Origin: Xinfangfangia pollutisoli
GTDB lineage: Bacteria > Pseudomonadota > Alphaproteobacteria > Rhodobacterales > Rhodobacteraceae
Assembly: GCF_020179405.1 (NCBI RefSeq)
Contig: NZ_JAICBZ010000045.1
Coordinates: forward strand, 1-33,477
DNA: 33,477 bases
Reading direction: 5' to 3'
The translations under genes were made by a program, and so were the position numbers. The notes under the pieces were generated by a model. It was given only the letters and a program-made list of their open reading frames with translations, ran no database searches and was not told where the DNA came from. Below, piece after piece: positions 1-8,836 of the stretch; the stretch's first letter is position 1; every line of letters starts with the position of its first letter.

Positions 1-273
1 CAGCACCTCGACCGCGACGGGCCAGGCGATCTCGCGCCCCTGCGGCAGGAAGGCCGCGGCGCGCGCGCGGTCGCGCGGCGACAGCGCGGCCAGCGACGAC
101 CGGCCCTCGAAGGGCAGAAGCCCCATTGCCGCCCGCAGCAGGCTGGTCTTGCCCGCGCCATTCGGCCCGATCAGCCCGACGCATTCCCCCGCCTCGATCT
201 TCAGCGAGACCTGGTCGACCACCGGGCAGCTGCCGCGGCGCGAGGTCAGGTTCTGCAATTCCAGCAGGCTCAT
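1..273 (-). CDS. btuD: Cobalamin ABC transporter ATPase (BtuD/FecE-like), N-terminal part
   Basis: This is the first 91 codons of an ABC transporter ATPase; the rest lies beyond the left edge of the window. Translation begins MSLLELQNLTSRRG. It contains a Walker A motif (GPNGAGKTS, about residues 41-49) and a Q-loop region (AAFLPQ) near residue 76. The family hydrolyses ATP in the cytoplasm to drive import of iron chelates or vitamin B12. The start codon overlaps the stop of the permease gene as ATGA, so the two are translationally coupled. The B12 assignment comes from the operon: the upstream riboswitch and btuB. From the fragment alone it could equally be a haem or siderophore importer ATPase. 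The Walker B and signature motifs lie outside the window. Confidence 0.85.
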   Translation of the reverse strand, partial: MSLLELQNLTSRRGSCPVVDQVSLKIEAGECVGLIGPNGAGKTSLLRAAMGLLPFEGRSSLAALSPRDRARAAAFLPQGREIAWPVAVEVL

Positions 274-1247
274 GCCTCGACCCTCCGCATCCGCCAGATC
301 AGATGCAGGAAGAAGGGCGCGCCGATCAGCGCCGTCAGCACGCCCAGCTTCAGATCGGCATCGGGCGCGATCAGCCTTGTGGCGATATCGGCGGCCAACA
401 GCATCGCAGCCCCGCCCAGCGCCGAGGCCGGCAGAAGGACCGAGGGCCGCGCGCCGGTCATCGGGCGCAGAAGATGCGGCACGACCAGGCCGATGAAGCC
501 CACCGACCCGGCCACCGCCACCGCCGCCCCCACCGCCGAAGCGGTGCCCAGGACCAGCACCAGCCGCAGCCGCGGCAGGTTCACCCCCAGGGCCTGGGCC
601 GCATCCTCGCCCAGGGTCAGCGCGTCGAAGCCCCGCCCCAGCGTCAGCAACGCCGCCATGCCCGCCAGCAGGAAGGGCGCGGCCAGCGTGACATGGGTCA
701 TCGAGCGGTCGGCAAGCGAGCCCATCATCCAGTAGACGATCTCCATTCCCGCGAAAGGATTGGGCGACAGCGACAGCACCAGCGAGCTGAGCGCGGCCGC
801 CAGCGCCGAAATGGCGATCCCCGCCAGGATCAGCGCCAGCGCGCCGCCGCGCGGGCCGGCCAGCAGCAGGATCAGCAGAACGGCGATCCCCGCCCCGGCC
901 AGCGCCGAAAGCGGCAGCGCGAAGGCGGCGGCCGCCCCGGTCTGCAGCGCGATCACCGCGCCCAGCGCGGCCGAGGCCGAGACGCCGATCAGCCCCGGCT
1001 CGGCCAGGGGATTGCGCAGATAGCCCTGCATCGCCGCCCCCGACAGGCCCAGGGCCGCGCCGACCAGCAGGCCCAGCAGCGCGCGCGGCAGGCGGATCTC
1101 GCGCATGACCAGCACGACCGGCCCGCCCTCGCCGCGAAACAGCGCCGCCAGGCTGTCGCCCAGGCCCAGGCCCGCCGGCCCGATCAGCAGCGAGGCGAAG
1201 AACAGAAGCACGACCAGCACCGACAGCAGCGCGAACCCGGTTTTCAC
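270..1247 (-). CDS. btuC: Cobalamin ABC transporter permease (BtuC-like, FecCD family)
   Basis: A 325-residue, strongly hydrophobic protein of the FecCD/BtuC permease family, which forms the membrane channel of type II ABC importers. The family pattern RLPRALLGLLVGAALGLSGA followed by Q-x-x-x-RNPLAEP lies at about residues 53-86, and most of the rest is transmembrane helix. The length matches BtuC/FecD (about 320-335). The start is GTG, overlapping the TGA stop of the binding-protein gene (GTGA). The stop overlaps the ATPase start (ATGA). It should pair with the BtuF-like protein outside and the ATPase inside to bring cobalamin from periplasm to cytoplasm. Substrate specificity is inferred from the riboswitch-controlled operon, since FecCD permeases also carry iron siderophores and haem. 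Confidence 0.88.
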   Translation of the reverse strand: MKTGFALLSVLVVLLFFASLLIGPAGLGLGDSLAALFRGEGGPVVLVMREIRLPRALLGLLVGAALGLSGAAMQGYLRNPLAEPGLIGVSASAALGAVIALQTGAAAAFALPLSALAGAGIAVLLILLLAGPRGGALALILAGIAISALAAALSSLVLSLSPNPFAGMEIVYWMMGSLADRSMTHVTLAAPFLLAGMAALLTLGRGFDALTLGEDAAQALGVNLPRLRLVLVLGTASAVGAAVAVAGSVGFIGLVVPHLLRPMTGARPSVLLPASALGGAAMLLAADIATRLIAPDADLKLGVLTALIGAPFFLHLIWRMRRVEA

Positions 1248-2083
1248 GGCAAGGCCTCGCGCGCGGCCTTCATCGCCGCCAGGGCCCGCAGGATATGCGG
1301 CGTGCCGCAGACCCAGTCGGCATCCGATGTCACCACGCTGCCGGCCCGCGCCCGCAGCGCGGCAAGGGCCGGATGGCGCAGGATTTCCTCGGACCGCGAG
1401 GCGCCGGGATAGGGGGTCGAGGTCACGATCAGATCGGGCGCGGCCAGAACCAGACGTTCCAGCGGCAGGGTGCCGCCGCCGGTCAGCCCGGCCGTGGCGC
1501 CCACATTGGTGAAACCCGTATGGTTCAGCACGTCATCCGCCAGCGTTCCTTCCCCCACCGTATAGCCGTTGGGATAGTAAAGCGCGGCCCTGCGGGGCGG
1601 AAGGTCGCTTCGCAGCGCGGCCAGCCCCTGTTCGAATTCGGCCACCAGCGCCTCGGCCGCCGCCGCGCGGCCCAGCGCCGCGCCCACGGCCCGGATCTGC
1701 TCGGGCACCTGATCCAGCGCATTGACCGGCGGCAGCTGCACCACCTCGACCCCCAGGTCGCGCAGCAGCGCCACCGAGGCCAGCGAGGTATAGGTGCCCG
1801 CCAGAACCAGATCGGGATGCATCAGAAAGATCTGCTCGGCCCCGCCCCGGTTCGCCGGATAGGCCGCCGCCTCGTCCACCATCGACGAGGACAGCGGGTC
1901 CGAGGCCAGATGCGAGACCGAGACCAGCTGCCCGGGCGCGGCCAGCAGCATGGCCAGCTGGTCGGTGCAAAGGTTCATCGAGACGACGCGCGCCGGGCCG
2001 GGTTCGGCACCGGCACGCATCGTCTCGGCCCTTGCCGCCTCCGTCCCCAGCACGGAGGCAGCAAGGAAGAGCGCAGGAAGCAT
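1244..2083 (-). CDS. btuF: Periplasmic cobalamin-binding protein (BtuF-like)
   Basis: A 279-residue substrate-binding protein of the BtuF/FhuD-type class. The chosen ATG gives a signal peptide (MLPALFLAASVLGTEAARA, with AxA cleavage near residue 19). A longer in-frame reading back to 2239 would run into btuB and lacks a signal peptide. The mature N-terminus has RVVSMNLCTDQLAMLL, typical of alphaproteobacterial B12-binding proteins, and a later HPDLVLAGTYTS segment matches the family. It should hand B12 from the receptor to the BtuC-like permease. It lies 40 bases downstream of btuB and overlaps the permease start, so it belongs to the same riboswitch-controlled transcript. Which corrinoid it binds cannot be read from sequence. 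Confidence 0.87.
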   Translation of the reverse strand: MLPALFLAASVLGTEAARAETMRAGAEPGPARVVSMNLCTDQLAMLLAAPGQLVSVSHLASDPLSSSMVDEAAAYPANRGGAEQIFLMHPDLVLAGTYTSLASVALLRDLGVEVVQLPPVNALDQVPEQIRAVGAALGRAAAAEALVAEFEQGLAALRSDLPPRRAALYYPNGYTVGEGTLADDVLNHTGFTNVGATAGLTGGGTLPLERLVLAAPDLIVTSTPYPGASRSEEILRHPALAALRARAGSVVTSDADWVCGTPHILRALAAMKAAREALP

Positions 2084-2123
2084 CGTCAGACGCCTTGGGC
2101 GGGAAGCCGATCCCGCCCCGGCA

Positions 2124-3989
2124 TCAGAAGGTGCTGCGCAGCCCGACAAAGACCTGGCGGCCGGGCTGTCCGTAGTTGCGTACCGTCTGATAATCTTCGT
2201 CGAACAGATTTTCAACGCGCAGATAGGCCTGGGTCGCATCCGTCACCTCATAGGTCAGCGTCAGGTTCGCGACCGTGTAATCCGGCATGGCCGAGACCGG
2301 ATCGGGATAGACCCCGTTGTCCAGGAAATCGGCGACATGCTGCAGCGTCAGGATGCCCGACAGCCGATCGGCCAACTGGCCCTCGACGCCCAGCGTCAGG
2401 TCGTGCCGCGGCACCCGCACCGCCCGCGTATCGACGCCCGCATCGGTGCTGACCGCATCGGTATAGGTGTAATTGCCGAACACGGTCCAGCCGGTGGCCA
2501 CAGGGGTTTCGCCTTTAAGCTCGATCCCGCGGGTGCGGGTCGTGCCCGGGATCTGCGCGTAGCAGCCCCAGCCCGAGGGGCAGAAGGTGGCGCCGGAATC
2601 GAAGCCGATCTTGTCCTCGATCTCGGTATTGAACAGCGTGGCCTGAATCGCCCCGCCGCCCGGCAGCAGATATTCGGCGCCCAGTTCGAAACTGGTGCTG
2701 GTTTCGGGTTTCAGATCGCCATTGCCATAGGCGCTGTGCAGTTCATACAGCGACGGCGCGCGGAAGCCGGTCGAGGCAACGGCGCGGATCACCCAATCTG
2801 CCGTCGGCCGCCAGGCCAGCGCGGCGCGGCCGGTGGTCTTGCCGCCGAACGTGTCGTGATCGTCATGGCGCAGGGCCAGCGACAGGTCCAGATCGCTGCG
2901 CGGCGTGTACAGAAGTTCGGCATAGATCGCCGAGGTCGCGCTGTCGCCCCGGTCGGAATCCGAGGTGAAGTCTTCCTCGGTCCGGTCCAGACCCCAGCTC
3001 AGCGTCACCTGCTCGGACGCATCCCAGCCGCCCTTGTAGGCCAGCTGGTCGCGCGTGCCTTCATACAGCTTGTAATAGCCCTGCGCGTAGAAGCGCGAGG
3101 TTTCGGTATGGGCATAGGACAATTCGTGCCGCACCGTGCCCAGATCCAGCTGGGCAAAGACCCGCCCGCCGCGCAATTCGCCCTTTTCGCTGTCGGCCGT
3201 GTCGGCGGTCTGGCTGTCATATTCCGAAGTGCTGTCGCGCCAGATCGCATTGGCGCCGATGGTCAGCGCATCGGTGGCCTTGTAGCTGCCATGGAAGGTC
3301 AGCGTGGTGGCGCGGAAGGCGTCATCCTCGGTGCCATAGGCATAGGCCGAGATGCCTTCGGTCACGGTGCGGCTGACCGAGAAGGCCAGTTCCAGCCGGT
3401 CGGTGCGCAGGCCCACCGCGGCCAGCCCGCTATAGGTGCCGTTCGAGCCGGCCTCGACCCCGATCTCGGCCGAGGTGCCGTCCTTGGTCGGGCGATAGCT
3501 GGTGATGTCGACAACGCCGCCGATCGCTTCCGAGCCGTACAGCGCCGATTGCGAGCCGCGCAGAACCTCGATCCGGCTGATGCCGCCCAGCGTGGTCGAG
3601 CCGAAATCATAGGCGCATTGCGTGCCCGAAGGGTCGGCCACGTCGATCCCGTCGACCCGCACGCCGATATAGGCGCCCGGCAGGCCGCGCAGCCGCAGCG
3701 CGGTCGAGGTGCCCAGCCCGCCATTGCGCGTCATGGTGACGCCCGGCAGGCGCGCCAGCATGCTGGCGACCGACTGGCCGCCGGTCTTCTTGATGTCGTC
3801 CTCGGTGACCACATCGACCGTGGCCCCGGTGTTCGACAGGCCCACCGGCTCGGTCGAGGCGGTGATGGTGATCGTGCCCAGCAGGATCGTGTCGTCGTCC
3901 TGCGTCTGCGCCCTGGCCTGGCCGACCGCGGCCGTGGCGCCGGTTGCGGCCAGTGCCGTGATCAATGCGATGCGTGAGATGCCCTGCAT
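2124..3989 (-). CDS. btuB: TonB-dependent vitamin B12 receptor BtuB
   Basis: A 621-residue outer-membrane beta-barrel receptor, close to the 614 of E. coli BtuB. A signal peptide runs to about residue 28 (AQA-like site, VGQARAQ). It is followed by a TonB-box-like stretch (GTITITAS, about 38-45) and a plug domain with VSMLARLPGV-like and RIEVLRGSQSALYGSEAIGG segments. The barrel ends in the terminal phenylalanine expected by the BAM machinery (GLRSTF). It binds corrinoids at the cell surface and imports them with TonB energy. A good Shine-Dalgarno (AAAGGGGAAG) precedes the ATG. The cobalamin riboswitch about 135 bases upstream on the same strand strongly supports B12 over an iron siderophore as ligand and predicts repression when B12 is plentiful. 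Confidence 0.95.
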   Translation of the reverse strand: MQGISRIALITALAATGATAAVGQARAQTQDDDTILLGTITITASTEPVGLSNTGATVDVVTEDDIKKTGGQSVASMLARLPGVTMTRNGGLGTSTALRLRGLPGAYIGVRVDGIDVADPSGTQCAYDFGSTTLGGISRIEVLRGSQSALYGSEAIGGVVDITSYRPTKDGTSAEIGVEAGSNGTYSGLAAVGLRTDRLELAFSVSRTVTEGISAYAYGTEDDAFRATTLTFHGSYKATDALTIGANAIWRDSTSEYDSQTADTADSEKGELRGGRVFAQLDLGTVRHELSYAHTETSRFYAQGYYKLYEGTRDQLAYKGGWDASEQVTLSWGLDRTEEDFTSDSDRGDSATSAIYAELLYTPRSDLDLSLALRHDDHDTFGGKTTGRAALAWRPTADWVIRAVASTGFRAPSLYELHSAYGNGDLKPETSTSFELGAEYLLPGGGAIQATLFNTEIEDKIGFDSGATFCPSGWGCYAQIPGTTRTRGIELKGETPVATGWTVFGNYTYTDAVSTDAGVDTRAVRVPRHDLTLGVEGQLADRLSGILTLQHVADFLDNGVYPDPVSAMPDYTVANLTLTYEVTDATQAYLRVENLFDEDYQTVRNYGQPGRQVFVGLRSTF

Positions 3990-4464
3990 CTGTCTTCCCC
4001 TTTGCTGCGGTCCTGCCGCCTGCGATGCGATCTGTCGCGAGGGAAATGGCCCGCCCGCGACGCTGACACGTCACCTCTGGCGGATGCCCGCCCTCCTCCA
4101 CGCACCCCGCGCGGCGGAAAGGGTGATCACCTTGGCAGGTCTCCTGGCTTGCGGGTCATCGCTCGGATGCGCCTTCCCGGTTTCCCAGTGGCCTGTCGCA
4201 CCGTCGCTCGCCGCCTACAGTTGCGGGGGCAGCCGCGGAATTGGGGCAGGCCCCGCACCGCGTTCCCTTTTGCCCGGGGCATGACCCCCGGAACCTAAGG
4301 CAGCCTTTCCTTGGCCGCCATGGACCGGCCTGTCAAGCGCCGCCCGGGCGCGGTCGCGCATTTCCCGGCAGGCGTCGCGTTTCGACCGCGCAGCAGGGGT
4401 TTCCGGGCTGGACCGTCCGAGGCTTCCCGGGCCAGCATGGCGGCGAAAGACAGGAGAGAGTCGG
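3990..4464. other. Divergent intergenic region between btuB and amidase gene
   Basis: This 475-base gap holds the btuB leader with its riboswitch on the minus strand, about 135 bases of leader between aptamer and btuB start, and about 165 bases (4298-4464) that must contain the promoters of both divergent transcripts. The amidase Shine-Dalgarno AGGAGAG is at 4452-4458. I could not pick convincing -35/-10 pairs. Reading frames that cross the leader lack other support as genes. Confidence 0.7.
4125..4297 (-). promoter_or_regulatory. Cobalamin (B12) riboswitch
   Basis: On the minus strand this stretch carries the conserved blocks of the cobalamin aptamer in order: GGTTCC (4290-4295), AAAAGGGAA then CGGTG (4271 down to 4256), the core CCCCCGCAACTGTAG (around 4229-4215), and the B12 box AAGCCAGGAGACCTGCC (4150-4134). 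Binding of adenosylcobalamin is expected to shut down the btuB-btuF-btuC-btuD operon. The expression platform is not obvious. I see no clear terminator with a T-run between the aptamer and the btuB start, so translational control or an unrecognised hairpin is possible. Confidence 0.96.
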
Positions 4465-5913
4465 ATGATCGGAGACCTTGGCGCGCGCGACGCAACCGAA
4501 CTGGCCGGGCTGGTGGCCCGGGGCGAGGTGACGCCGGACGAATTGCTGGATGCGGCGCTGGCCGCGGTCGAGGCACGCAATCCGGCGATCAATGCGGTGG
4601 TGCTGGTGCAGGAAGGCGTGGCGCGGGCGGCGATCAAGGCCGGGCTGCCGCCGGGCCCGTTCCGCGGCGTGCCCTTCCTGCTGAAGGATCTGGGCGTCGA
4701 GGCCAAGGATTTCCCCGCGCATAACGGCTCGCGCCTGCTGGCCGATACGATCTATCCGGGCGATTCCGCGATCTTCTCGCGGATCAAGGCCACCGGCGTC
4801 GTCACCTTCGGCCGCACCACCAGCCCCGAGGGCGGGATCGGCGCGGCAACCGAAAGCGCCGTCTATGGCGGGCCGACGCGCAACCCCTGGAACACCGACC
4901 ACACCTCGGGCGGCTCGTCCGGCGGCGCGGGGGCGGCGGTGGCGGCGGGGATCGTCAGCATCGCCCATGGCTCGGACGGGGGCGGCTCGGTGCGGATCCC
5001 GGCGTCTTCCTGCGGGCTGTTCGGCTTCAAGCCCACCCGCGCCCGCCTGCCCGACGGGCCCTATGCCGGCGAGGGCTGGGCGGGGATGGCGATTGACGGC
5101 TTCCTGACCCGCTCGGTCCGCGATACGGCGGTGATGCTGGATGCCTGCGCCGGCGCCGATCCGGGCGCGCCCTATTGGGCGCCGCCCTTGGACCAGGGCC
5201 ATGCCCAGGCGATCTCGCGCCCGCCGCGGCGGCTGCGGGTGGCGCTGTGCGACACCACCTTCACCGGCGAGGCGATCGACCCCGAAGTGCGCGCCGCGGT
5301 GCTGGACACGGCGAAGCTTCTGGAAAGCCTGGGCCATGAGGTGACCCCCGCCCTGCCCCGCGCCGATGTGCGCGGCATGATGCGGGCCTGGACCGATATC
5401 GTCGCCGTGGGCACGGCACTGGGCATCCGCCACGCGCTGGACGGCCGCCCGCTGAGCGACGCCCTGGTCGAGGGCGTCAGCCGCGGCGCCTGCGCCCATG
5501 CCGAGACGCTGCATCCGACCCGCTATCTGGAAGCCGTGGGCAAGATCCATGCCTTCGGCCGCGAAATGGCGCGGTTCTTCGCCTCGGAAACCGGCCCGGG
5601 CCATGACATCCTGCTGTCGGCCACCCTGGCCGAGCCGCCGGCCAAGGTCGGCCGCTTCAGCCATGCGACCGAGGATTACGTGGCCTTCCGCACCGGCCCC
5701 GGCGGGATCTTCGCCTATTCGCCCTTCTGCGCGGTGTTCAACGCCAGTGGCCAACCCGCCGCCAGCCTGCCCCTGGGCTGGTCGAAATCCGGCCTGCCGA
5801 TCGGCATCCACCTGGCCGCCCCCTTCGGCGCGGATGAAACCCTGATCAGCCTTTGCGCAGAACTTGAGCGTGCGGTCCCTTGGGCGCTGAAGCGCGCGCC
5901 GATTGCCGGCTGA
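4465..5913 (+). CDS. Amidase-signature family hydrolase (first of two flanking the importer)
   Basis: A 482-residue amidase of the GatA/FAAH/malonamidase family, which hydrolyses C-N amide bonds with a Ser-cisSer-Lys triad. The triad is visible: Lys74 (FLLKDLG), Ser151 in the TSGGSSGG loop, and Ser175 in DGGGSVRIP. The 24-residue distance between the two serines is the family value. There is no signal peptide, so the enzyme is cytoplasmic. AGGAGAG six bases upstream supports this ATG. It is 97 bases ahead of a polyamine-type ABC importer, on the same strand, and a second amidase follows that importer. I infer a role in breaking an imported amide. A GatA role in tRNA amidation is unlikely since no gatC or gatB is adjacent. 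The substrate is unknown. Confidence 0.9.
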   Translation: MIGDLGARDATELAGLVARGEVTPDELLDAALAAVEARNPAINAVVLVQEGVARAAIKAGLPPGPFRGVPFLLKDLGVEAKDFPAHNGSRLLADTIYPGDSAIFSRIKATGVVTFGRTTSPEGGIGAATESAVYGGPTRNPWNTDHTSGGSSGGAGAAVAAGIVSIAHGSDGGGSVRIPASSCGLFGFKPTRARLPDGPYAGEGWAGMAIDGFLTRSVRDTAVMLDACAGADPGAPYWAPPLDQGHAQAISRPPRRLRVALCDTTFTGEAIDPEVRAAVLDTAKLLESLGHEVTPALPRADVRGMMRAWTDIVAVGTALGIRHALDGRPLSDALVEGVSRGACAHAETLHPTRYLEAVGKIHAFGREMARFFASETGPGHDILLSATLAEPPAKVGRFSHATEDYVAFRTGPGGIFAYSPFCAVFNASGQPAASLPLGWSKSGLPIGIHLAAPFGADETLISLCAELERAVPWALKRAPIAG

Positions 5914-6010
5914 TCGGGCAAGGAATCGCTCGACAAGCCGCGGGGCTGCCGCACAATATGATCAAATAAGGCCCGCAACGCGGCCGCGACCGATCAACGG
6001 GGAGCAAGAC

Positions 6011-7075
6011 GTGACGGCAGAGACGATCATCTCGGCCCGCAATGTGGTGAAGGCCTTCGGCCAGGGCGCGGCCGCGGTGCGCGCCCTGGACGATGTGTCG
6101 CTTGACATCCTGCGCGGCGAATTCTTCACCCTTCTGGGCCCCTCGGGCTGCGGCAAGACCACGCTTCTGCGCCTGATCGCGGGCTTCGAGATGCCGACGG
6201 GCGGACAGATCCTGCTGGATGGCGCCGATATCACCACCCTGCCGCCGAACCGCCGGCCGGTGAACACGGTGTTCCAAAGCTATGCCCTGTTCCCGCATCT
6301 GACCGTGGCGCAGAACGTGGCCTTCGGGCTGCAGATGCTGGGCAAGCCCGCGGCCGAGGTGAAGGCCACCACCGCGCGGATGCTGGCCTTGGTGAAGCTG
6401 GACCATCTGGCCGGGCGCAAGACGGCGCAGCTGTCGGGCGGCCAGCAGCAGCGGGTGGCGCTGGCGCGCGCGCTGGCGCCGCAGCCGAAGGTTCTGCTCT
6501 TGGACGAGCCCCTGTCGGCGCTGGACCTGAAGCTGCGCAAGGAAATGCAGGTCGAGTTGAAGCGGCTGCAGATCGAGACCGGCATCACCTTCGTCTTCGT
6601 GACCCATGATCAGGAAGAGGCCCTGACCATGTCGGACCGGATCGGCGTCATGTCGAACGGCAAGCTGCAGCAGGTCGGCACGGCGAAAGACATCTACACA
6701 AGGCCGCGGAACCGCTTTGTCGCCAGCTTCATCGGCGAGACCAATTTCCTGACCGGCACGGCCGAGGATGACGCGCTGCGCATCGCGGGCGGCGCGCGCA
6801 TCCCTGTGCCGGGCCTGCGCGCGGGTGGGGCGGCCACGGTGACGGTGCGGCCCGAACAGCTGCGGCTGGGCCCGCCGGCAGAGGGCGGCCTGCCCGCCAC
6901 GGTGCGCGATCTGGTCTATTTCGGCACTGACACCCATTGCCATCTGCTGCTGGAAGACGGCACCGAACTGGTGGCGCGGCTGCAAAGCCCGGCCTCGGGC
7001 GAGGCGGGATTTGTCACCGGCCAGAAGGTCGGCCTGCGCTTTGCCGAGGGCGCGGTGCAGAAGGTGGAGGAATGA
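6011..7075 (+). CDS. Polyamine-type ABC transporter ATPase (PotA-like)
   Basis: A 354-residue ATPase of the spermidine/putrescine importer class. It has Walker [10 protein letters not shown], the Q-loop region [12 protein letters not shown], the signature [15 protein letters not shown], Walker [13 protein letters not shown] and the switch histidine in [11 protein letters not shown]-terminal TOBE-like regulatory domain follows (IGETNFLTG, then [12 protein letters not shown]). I chose the GTG at 6011 because it sits behind a GGGGAG Shine-Dalgarno and gives the N-terminus normal for PotA. The in-frame ATG at 5903 lies inside the preceding amidase gene. The stop codon overlaps an alternative start of the next permease, so the transporter genes form one transcript. 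The ATPase powers the importer from the cytoplasmic face. Confidence 0.92.
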   Translation: MTAETIISARNVVKAFGQGAAAVRALDDVSLDILRGEFFTLLGPSGCGKTTLLRLIAGFEMPTGGQILLDGADITTLPPNRRPVNTVFQSYALFPHLTVAQNVAFGLQMLGKPAAEVKATTARMLALVKLDHLAGRKTAQLSGGQQQRVALARALAPQPKVLLLDEPLSALDLKLRKEMQVELKRLQIETGITFVFVTHDQEEALTMSDRIGVMSNGKLQQVGTAKDIYTRPRNRFVASFIGETNFLTGTAEDDALRIAGGARIPVPGLRAGGAATVTVRPEQLRLGPPAEGGLPATVRDLVYFGTDTHCHLLLEDGTELVARLQSPASGEAGFVTGQKVGLRFAEGAVQKVEE

Positions 7076-7077
7076 CC

Positions 7078-7992
7078 ATGAGCCCCGCCGAACTGCGCGA
7101 GACGCGACGCTCGGCCCGCAATGGCTGGCTTCTGTCGACGCCGGCGCTGATCCTGCTGTTCTGCGCCGCGGCCGGGCCGCTGCTGATCGTGGTGATCTAT
7201 TCCTTCCTGGCGCCGGGCAAATACGGCAATGTCGAATGGCAGTTCTCGACCGCGGGCTGGGTCGGGATCCTGTGGACCAAGGACATCTTCGACGAGACCT
7301 GGCATCTGGCCGACGCCCATCTGGCGATCTTCTGGCGCTCGGTCAGCCTGTCCCTGCTGACGACGCTGTTCACCTTTCTGGTGGGCTTCCCCACCGCCTG
7401 GTTCATCGCCACCCGCCCCGCCAATCACCGCGCCTTCTGGCTGTTCCTGATCACCATCCCGTTCTGGACCAACCTGCTGATCCGCACCTATGCGATCAAC
7501 GAGGTGTTGCGGAAGGAAGGCCTGGTCAACACGGTGCTGATCAAGCTGCATGTGCTGTCGGAACCGCTGGACATGCTGTACGGGCCCTTCGCGATCTTCG
7601 TGGGCATGACCTATGTCTATCTGCCGCTGATGGTGCTGCCGCTTTTCGCCTCGATCGACCGCTTCGACATGAAACTGCTCGAGGCCGGGCATGACCTTTA
7701 CGCCAGCCGCTGGCAATTGCTGCGCCGGGTGATCCTGCCGATCGTGAAGCCCGGCATCATCGCCGGCTCGATCCTGGTCTTCGTGCCCAGCCTGGGCGCC
7801 TATGTCACGCCGCGCGTCCTGGGCGGCGGCAAGCAGATGATGATCGGCAATTTCATCGAGCTGCAATTCGGCCAGGGCCGCAACTGGCCCCTGGGGGCGG
7901 CGCTGTCGATGACGCTGCTGATCGTGGTGACGGTCGCCCTGCTGGTCTATGTCCGCTATGCGGGCCGGGATGGAGACGCGCGCCATGGCTGA
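7078..7992 (+). CDS. Polyamine-type ABC transporter permease (PotB-like)
   Basis: A 304-residue inner-membrane permease with about six hydrophobic segments. It carries the PotB/PotC-type EAA loop (EAGHDLYASRWQLLRRVILP at about residues 202-221), which docks to the ATPase. IPFWTNLLIRTYA is typical of PotB. Two starts are possible: ATG at 7072, overlapping the stop of the ATPase gene, and ATG at 7078. The GGTGGAGG at 7063-7070 is only one base from the first but seven from the second, so I favour 7078. It should form a heterodimer with the next permease. Its 3' end overlaps that gene by eight bases. Confidence 0.92.
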   Translation: MSPAELRETRRSARNGWLLSTPALILLFCAAAGPLLIVVIYSFLAPGKYGNVEWQFSTAGWVGILWTKDIFDETWHLADAHLAIFWRSVSLSLLTTLFTFLVGFPTAWFIATRPANHRAFWLFLITIPFWTNLLIRTYAINEVLRKEGLVNTVLIKLHVLSEPLDMLYGPFAIFVGMTYVYLPLMVLPLFASIDRFDMKLLEAGHDLYASRWQLLRRVILPIVKPGIIAGSILVFVPSLGAYVTPRVLGGGKQMMIGNFIELQFGQGRNWPLGAALSMTLLIVVTVALLVYVRYAGRDGDARHG

Positions 7993-8794
7993 GAAGCATT
8001 TCGAAGTCTCGCGCCTGCCCGGCTTTGCCACCACCGCGATCATCGTCTTCGTGGCGCTTTACGTGCCGATCTTCACCCTGGTCGCCTACAGCTTCAACGC
8101 CTCGATGTCGGTTGCGGTCTGGGGCGGCTTCTCGACCGACTGGTATGTGAAGGCCTGGTCGAACCAGCAGATCAAGGATGCCACGCTGCGCAGCCTGATC
8201 ATCGCCTGTTTCGCCGCCGCGATCTCGACCGCGGTTGCGACGATGGCGGCCCTGGGCACGACGCGGCGCAAGGCCTTCAAGGGGCAGACCTTCATCTATG
8301 TGATGATCAACCAGCCGCTGATGGTGCCGGAAATCGTCACCGCCGTCGCCCTTTTGATCCTGTTCGGCATGATCAAGCAGGCGACCGGCATCCAGGGCAT
8401 CGGCTATGTGATCCTGGCCCACAGCGCCTTCTGCATTCCCTTCGCCTATCTGCCGATCCGCGCCCGGCTGGAGGGGATGGACCTGTCGCTGGAAACCGCC
8501 GCGGCCGATCTTTACGCCACGCCCTGGCAAACCTTCCGCCGGGTCACGCTGCCCCTGCTGGCGCCGGGGATCGCGGCGGGGGCGATGCTGGCCTTCGTGA
8601 TCTCGCTGGACGATGTGGTCATCACCGAATTCGTCAAGGCGGGCGGGCAGGACACGCTTCCGACCTATATGCTGGGCCAGATGAAGCGCCAGCTGACGCC
8701 CGAAATCAACGCGGTCTCCTCGATGCTGCTCTTGGTGACCGTGGCGCTGCTGACCGCCTTCTTCCTGCTGACGCGCAAGAAGAATGACGGCTGA
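7985..8794 (+). CDS. Polyamine-type ABC transporter permease (PotC-like)
   Basis: A 269-residue permease and partner of the preceding one. It has six hydrophobic stretches and an EAA loop (ETAAADLYATPWQTFRRVTL). The segment LAFVISLDDVVITEFV is a PotC hallmark. The ATG at 7985 has GGAG nine bases upstream. Earlier in-frame ATGs at 7949 and 7970 lie deeper in the PotB-like gene and are less well placed. The eight-base overlap with the upstream gene indicates translational coupling. The transported compound is set mainly by the binding protein that follows 42 bases downstream. Confidence 0.92.
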   Translation: MAEKHFEVSRLPGFATTAIIVFVALYVPIFTLVAYSFNASMSVAVWGGFSTDWYVKAWSNQQIKDATLRSLIIACFAAAISTAVATMAALGTTRRKAFKGQTFIYVMINQPLMVPEIVTAVALLILFGMIKQATGIQGIGYVILAHSAFCIPFAYLPIRARLEGMDLSLETAAADLYATPWQTFRRVTLPLLAPGIAAGAMLAFVISLDDVVITEFVKAGGQDTLPTYMLGQMKRQLTPEINAVSSMLLLVTVALLTAFFLLTRKKNDG

Positions 8795-8836
8795 CCCGAT
8801 CCACCGATAACAAGACCACCAACCGGGAGACGATCC

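Noticed and set aside
126-1412. Long plus-strand open frame (428 codons) across the btuC region
   Set aside because: It is antisense to btuC/btuF, is rich in Gln, Arg and Gly as expected of a GC-rich shadow frame, and has no recognisable domain.
1950-3977. Long plus-strand open frame (675 codons) opposite btuB
   Set aside because: btuB has a signal peptide, plug, barrel end and riboswitch; the opposite frame is a compositional shadow.
3607-4101. Possible leader peptide or gene in the btuB leader
   Set aside because: The frame is an out-of-frame overlap with btuB and lies in riboswitch-leader sequence without family features.
4465-5913. Glutamyl-tRNA amidotransferase subunit A (GatA)
   Set aside because: No gatB or gatC nearby; the context is a solute importer and a second amidase is present.
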